From positions 1,791,501 to 1,855,500 of the forward strand of contig JAQSEB010000041.1 in NCBI GenBank assembly GCA_030063045.1: 64,000 nt of DNA. Direction: 5' to 3'. Made by a program: the position numbers and the translations under genes. The notes under the pieces were generated by a model, which made no database searches, was not told where the DNA came from, and was given only the letters and a program-made list of their open reading frames with translations. Within the stretch, counting starts at the first letter, position 1; every line of letters begins with the position of its first letter. Source of the DNA: Pratylenchus scribneri (Eukaryota > Nematoda > Chromadorea > Rhabditida > Pratylenchidae). Below are positions 60,911-64,000 of the stretch, in pieces.

Positions 60911-61381
60911 TCAAATGTCACATAATCGGAGGGAAGAACAAATTGATTTTGATGCCCCACTGGCATTGGATGCCAATTCCAAAAATTGTTTGGCATTCCT
61001 TTCAATCATTTGATCGCATACGGGCTCCTAAATTAAATAAGGGCATGGCATGGATTGGCTGGGAAATGAAATAGTACCATTAAGCCCATTTTGGCGCATC
61101 TCCTAGAATAAATTATTTTATAATTGATTAAAATTGACACAAAAAAAAACAGACCTATAGGCCAAAGCAAGCGCTTTTGCCGGTGTTCTGCCCACAATCA
61201 TGGCCTCAACAACAATACTGCAAATTGCGCAACTCATCACATCAACATCATTCATTTGGGCCCGGGAATTGGTGGCTATCGATTAATAAAGGTTTAAAAT
61301 AATTAAACCGAATAAACCTGTCCAACAGAGTAGGAATAATAATAATAATATTGAGGAAATAATGCCACTTTTGGCAAACAT
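60911..61381 (-). CDS. Saposin-like (SapB-domain) secreted protein
   Basis: Four small exons on the minus strand with exact phase agreement: 61381-61318, 61275-61155, 61102-61078 (25 nt) and 61027-60911; 108 aa. Signal peptide MFAKSGIISSILLLLFLLCW. The mature part has the six-cysteine saposin B spacing: MSCAICSIVVEAMIVG, AYRRCAKMGLMEPVCDQM, KSICSSLRLCDI. Such proteins (SPP family in nematodes) bind or perforate membranes and include antimicrobial and digestive forms. The gene is divergent from the nucleoredoxin gene (start 586 bp away) and convergent with fum-1. No single frame is long, so it is easily missed. The exon structure is inferred from splice signals and domain fit. Confidence 0.78.
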
Positions 61382-61966
61382 TTTTAATGGAAATAGGAAA
61401 AAACCGTCGGGCAACGAGACGAATAAAAATGACGGTCATGCCCGAAGCGTGCTAATATGCTTAAATAGGCGCGTCTCAAGATTTTGGGTGAATTGGATAA
61501 TAATGCCACCAGCGCCTCATCAGGTCCCGAAGGAATGGGCCAACACAAACAAATAAATGTTTGCATTCCATCATAGGGGGAATATGCGTTGGCGGATGTG
61601 CCGCAAAATTTGAGTGGGCACTAAAGTCCTTAAAAAGATGGGCTTTGGATGGAATAAGGGTGACGTAGGGGCTTAAGGAATTTTCTTCCATTCCATTGTT
61701 TTCCTCAATTTAATAACTCAATTTAAATGGTTTTTTCATCATTTGTCCCCATCATTTTTTATATTATGCAAAAAAAATGTTTGTGTCCCATTTCTGTCCA
61801 ATCCACCAGTACTTTGGGTCCAAACAGGATATACAAAAATGGAAAAGCCAATGATGACATTTTTGAAATTGATCCACCAACCAAAAATAGATTAAAATGA
61901 CCACATTAATCCAATTTATTTGCTAATTTTCAGATTTCTATTTAATAAATTAAAATAATAATAAAA
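61382..61966. other. Divergent promoter region
   Basis: Lies between the saposin-like and nucleoredoxin-like starts. Short ORFs on both strands (61362-61556 +, 61476-61691 -) show no domain. No repeats seen. Confidence 0.4.
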
Positions 61967-64000
61967 ATGTTCACAAATTTATTCGCCAATTTGGAAAATA
62001 TTTCCCTGACCAATTCAAAACATCCAAACAAAAAATTGGGACAATTGGCTCGTTCCTCCGATTTTCTGCTCTTCTATGTGCTTAGCAGTTCAACACCGCC
62101 AAATCCAACATTTCTACAAAATTTTCAACAATTCCTTTTGGCCTGCAATACAGCAAACAACAATCAAAACCAATCGACGATGGCAACACCCAAAAAGAAG
62201 AACAATTTCAATGCAACGTTTGTTTATTTAAATTATTTGCATTTATTGCCAAAATTTTTAGCACTTCTCCGGCAAAATTGAAACGTCTTTTTGGACTTGG
62301 CAAAAAAACGGCGACCCAGGGAACCGAAGAAAATGCAAATGGGCTGATGGCCAAGGGTCAAATGAATTTCATTGTGATGGATGTGGAGTTCAGTCCAAAT
62401 TACGCAAATCTTGCCTTCCTCGACGACCTTGAGCAACTTTACTTCATTCGGCCCCAATCATATTTGGCAAAAGTATTTTCCTTTACTATTATTTCAATTT
62501 ATTAACTATAGGTTTATAAAGAAGATCAGCCAACAATTTTTTTTATTGAAAATTAATCAAAGATGACCTTTCACTTTTCAGGTCAAGGGTTAGAACCAGC
62601 TTAAAAGAAATTTTTTCGGGCTTGATAAACTCTGCAATTTTACATAAAGAAATTAAATATTTCGAACAAAAATCAAAAACATATTCACAATTTATTTTAT
62701 TTTGCCAATTTTCAGTCTCGACTTTTGCATGCCCTCGGCTTTGTGAATGCTCCATCCCTTTTTGTGGTGGATTGTGCCGATAAATTCAAAATCATTTCAC
62801 AAATTTATCGTGAAATTATGGACGATCCAAATGGAAACCAATTCCCATGGAAGAATTCCCTGCCCAATGAACTTTTTAAACGGGAATTTCTCACAAAATC
62901 GCCGAATGGCTCATTGGTAAAATTGGATGGCAATAAACTTGGAAATGGAGTGAAGGGAGTTTTCTTTGGCGCAAAATGGGTAAGCCCTTATAAAAAATTA
63001 TTCAGAATAATATTTCATTATTTTAAGTGCCCACCAAGTAGACAAATGTGCAAACAACTTTGCGAAATTTATCCAAAAATCAAAGAGAATTGGCCACAAT
63101 TTCAAATTATTTTCTGCTCCTACGATCGTTCTGAGGATTACTTCCGCGAACATTTTGCCTCAATGCCATGGCTTGCACTTCCTTATGGCCAGGAAAAACA
63201 ATTGGCAAAAGCCTATGACGTTCAAGGTAGAAATTTATAATCAATAATTTAATTGAATTATTACGTTCCATAATATATTTAATTAAAAATTCCAACTCTT
63301 CTTATTTGTAATTGTAATTCTGATTTGCGATTGTAATTGTAATTCTGATTTGCAATTGTAATTGTAATTCTGATTTGTAATTGTAATTCTGATTTGCGAT
63401 TGTAATTGTAATTCTGATTTGCGATTGTAATTGTAATTCTGATTTGCAATTGTAATTGTAATTCTGATTTGTAATTGTAATTCTGATTTGCGATTGTAAT
63501 TGTAATTCTGATTTGCAATTGTAATTGTAAAATTCTGATTTGCGATTGTAATTGTAATTCTGATTTGTAATTGTAATTGTAAAATTCTGATTTGCGATTG
63601 TAATTGTAATTCTGATTTGTAATTGTAATTCTGATTTGCGATTGTAATTGTAATTCTGATTTGTAATTGTAATTCTGATTTGCGATTGTAATTGTAATTC
63701 TGATTTGCAATTGTAATTGTAAAATTCTGATTTGCGATTGTAATTGTAATTCTGATTTGCGATTGTAATTGTAATTGTAAAATTCTGATTTGCGATTGTA
63801 ATTTGTAATTCTGATTTGTAATTGTAATTCTGATTTGCGATTGTAATTGTAATTCTGATTTGCGATTGTAATTGTAATTCTGATTTGCGATTGTAATTGT
63901 AATTCTGATTTGCGATTGTAATTGTAATTCTGATTTGCGATTGTAATTGTAATTGTAAAATTCTGATTTGCGATTGTAATTTGTAATTCTGATTTGTAAT
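61967..64000 (+). CDS. Nucleoredoxin-like protein (3' end beyond the window)
   Basis: Exons 61967-62217, 62262-62472, 62716-62979 and 63028-63236, then an intron that runs past the window. The order matches nucleoredoxin. A first thioredoxin-like unit (ARSSDFLLFYVLSS, NFIVMDVEFSPNYANLAFLD, VNAPSLFVVD) has no CxxC. A linker with MDDPNGNQFPWKN follows, then a second unit GVFFGAKWCPPSRQMCKQL, QIIFCSYDRSEDYFREHF, MPWLALPYGQEKQLAKAYDV. The vertebrate WCPPC active site is WCPPS here, with the codon for the first Cys at the exon 4 start. Family members are redox regulators of signalling. Loss of the second Cys suggests monothiol chemistry or a non-redox role. Confidence 0.85.
63306..64000 (+). repeat. 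Intronic minisatellite array 4 (runs off the window)
   Basis: Same family as the others, mostly 25-nt units of TTCTGATTTGCGATTGTAAT plus TGTAA. It lies in the nucleoredoxin-like intron after 63236 and continues beyond 64000. The sense strand is again the T-rich one. Confidence 0.97.

Overview
The window is nuclear DNA of a nematode. It is AT-rich, most introns are about 42-60 nt and end in ttttcag-like acceptors, and nearly every protein has a clear nematode counterpart (STRAD/strd-1, NCoR/gei-8, MLX/mxl-2, Musashi/msi-1, VSX/ceh-10, collagen prolyl 4-hydroxylase, STT3, fumarase, ZIG-like Ig protein). Several introns use GC-AG splice sites, which I recall being reported as unusually frequent in cyst nematodes. 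Placement in the plant-parasitic Tylenchina is therefore plausible, but it is inference; the phylum is secure and the genus is not.

Layout, left to right. 0.3-4.1 kb (+): STRAD-like pseudokinase with a 2.8 kb intron filled by a minisatellite. 4.3-5.4 kb (-): secreted two-Ig protein. 6.3-12.8 kb (-): NCoR/GEI-8 corepressor whose introns hold a second minisatellite and four tRNA-derived SINE-like insertions. 13.4-14.9 kb (-): GSK3-like kinase. 15.4-16.1 kb (+): bHLH-Zip MLX. 16.8-19.6 kb (+): short NTE-type patatin phospholipase. 20.0-22.0 kb (-): MLH1-like N-terminal ATPase with a P/Q-rich tail. 22.3-23.1 kb (-): DJ-1. 23.6-26.8 kb (-): STT3 (STT3B type). 27.4-28.8 kb (-): BTB-BACK protein. 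32.5-36.4 kb (+): Musashi. 38.4-43.1 kb (+): polypeptide GalNAc-transferase ending in HDEL. 43.6-44.0 kb (+): small coiled-coil protein. 44.7-48.5 kb (-): collagen prolyl 4-hydroxylase alpha, with a third minisatellite. 52.2-57.5 kb (+): VSX/CEH-10 homeodomain protein. 58.6-60.6 kb (+): fumarase. 60.9-61.4 kb (-): a small saposin-like protein on four short exons, found by hand. 62.0 kb to the edge (+): nucleoredoxin-like protein, running into a fourth minisatellite at the window end.

The repeats are the most unusual aspect. (1) One minisatellite family (core TTCTGATTTGCGATTGTAAT) forms four arrays, each inside an intron of a different gene and each with the same strand facing the transcript. 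(2) Two families of long palindromic MITEs (here A and B, about 18 copies) are confined to 29-57 kb and occupy most introns there; six consecutive GalNAc-transferase introns each hold one. (3) A non-autonomous LTR retrotransposon with 5-bp target duplications has inserted into a family B MITE in an intron of ceh-10. (4) A 197-bp element with 28-bp terminal inverted repeats and 8-bp target duplications lies downstream of Musashi. SINE-like elements and minisatellites, but no MITEs, occupy the first 28 kb.

Functionally these are mostly unrelated housekeeping and developmental genes. Secretory-pathway enzymes recur (STT3, GalNAc-transferase, prolyl hydroxylase, saposin-like), as do transcription regulators (GEI-8, MLX, CEH-10). 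STT3, DJ-1 and MLH1 lie in tandem on the minus strand with gaps of about 230-450 bp, compatible with, but not proof of, a nematode operon.
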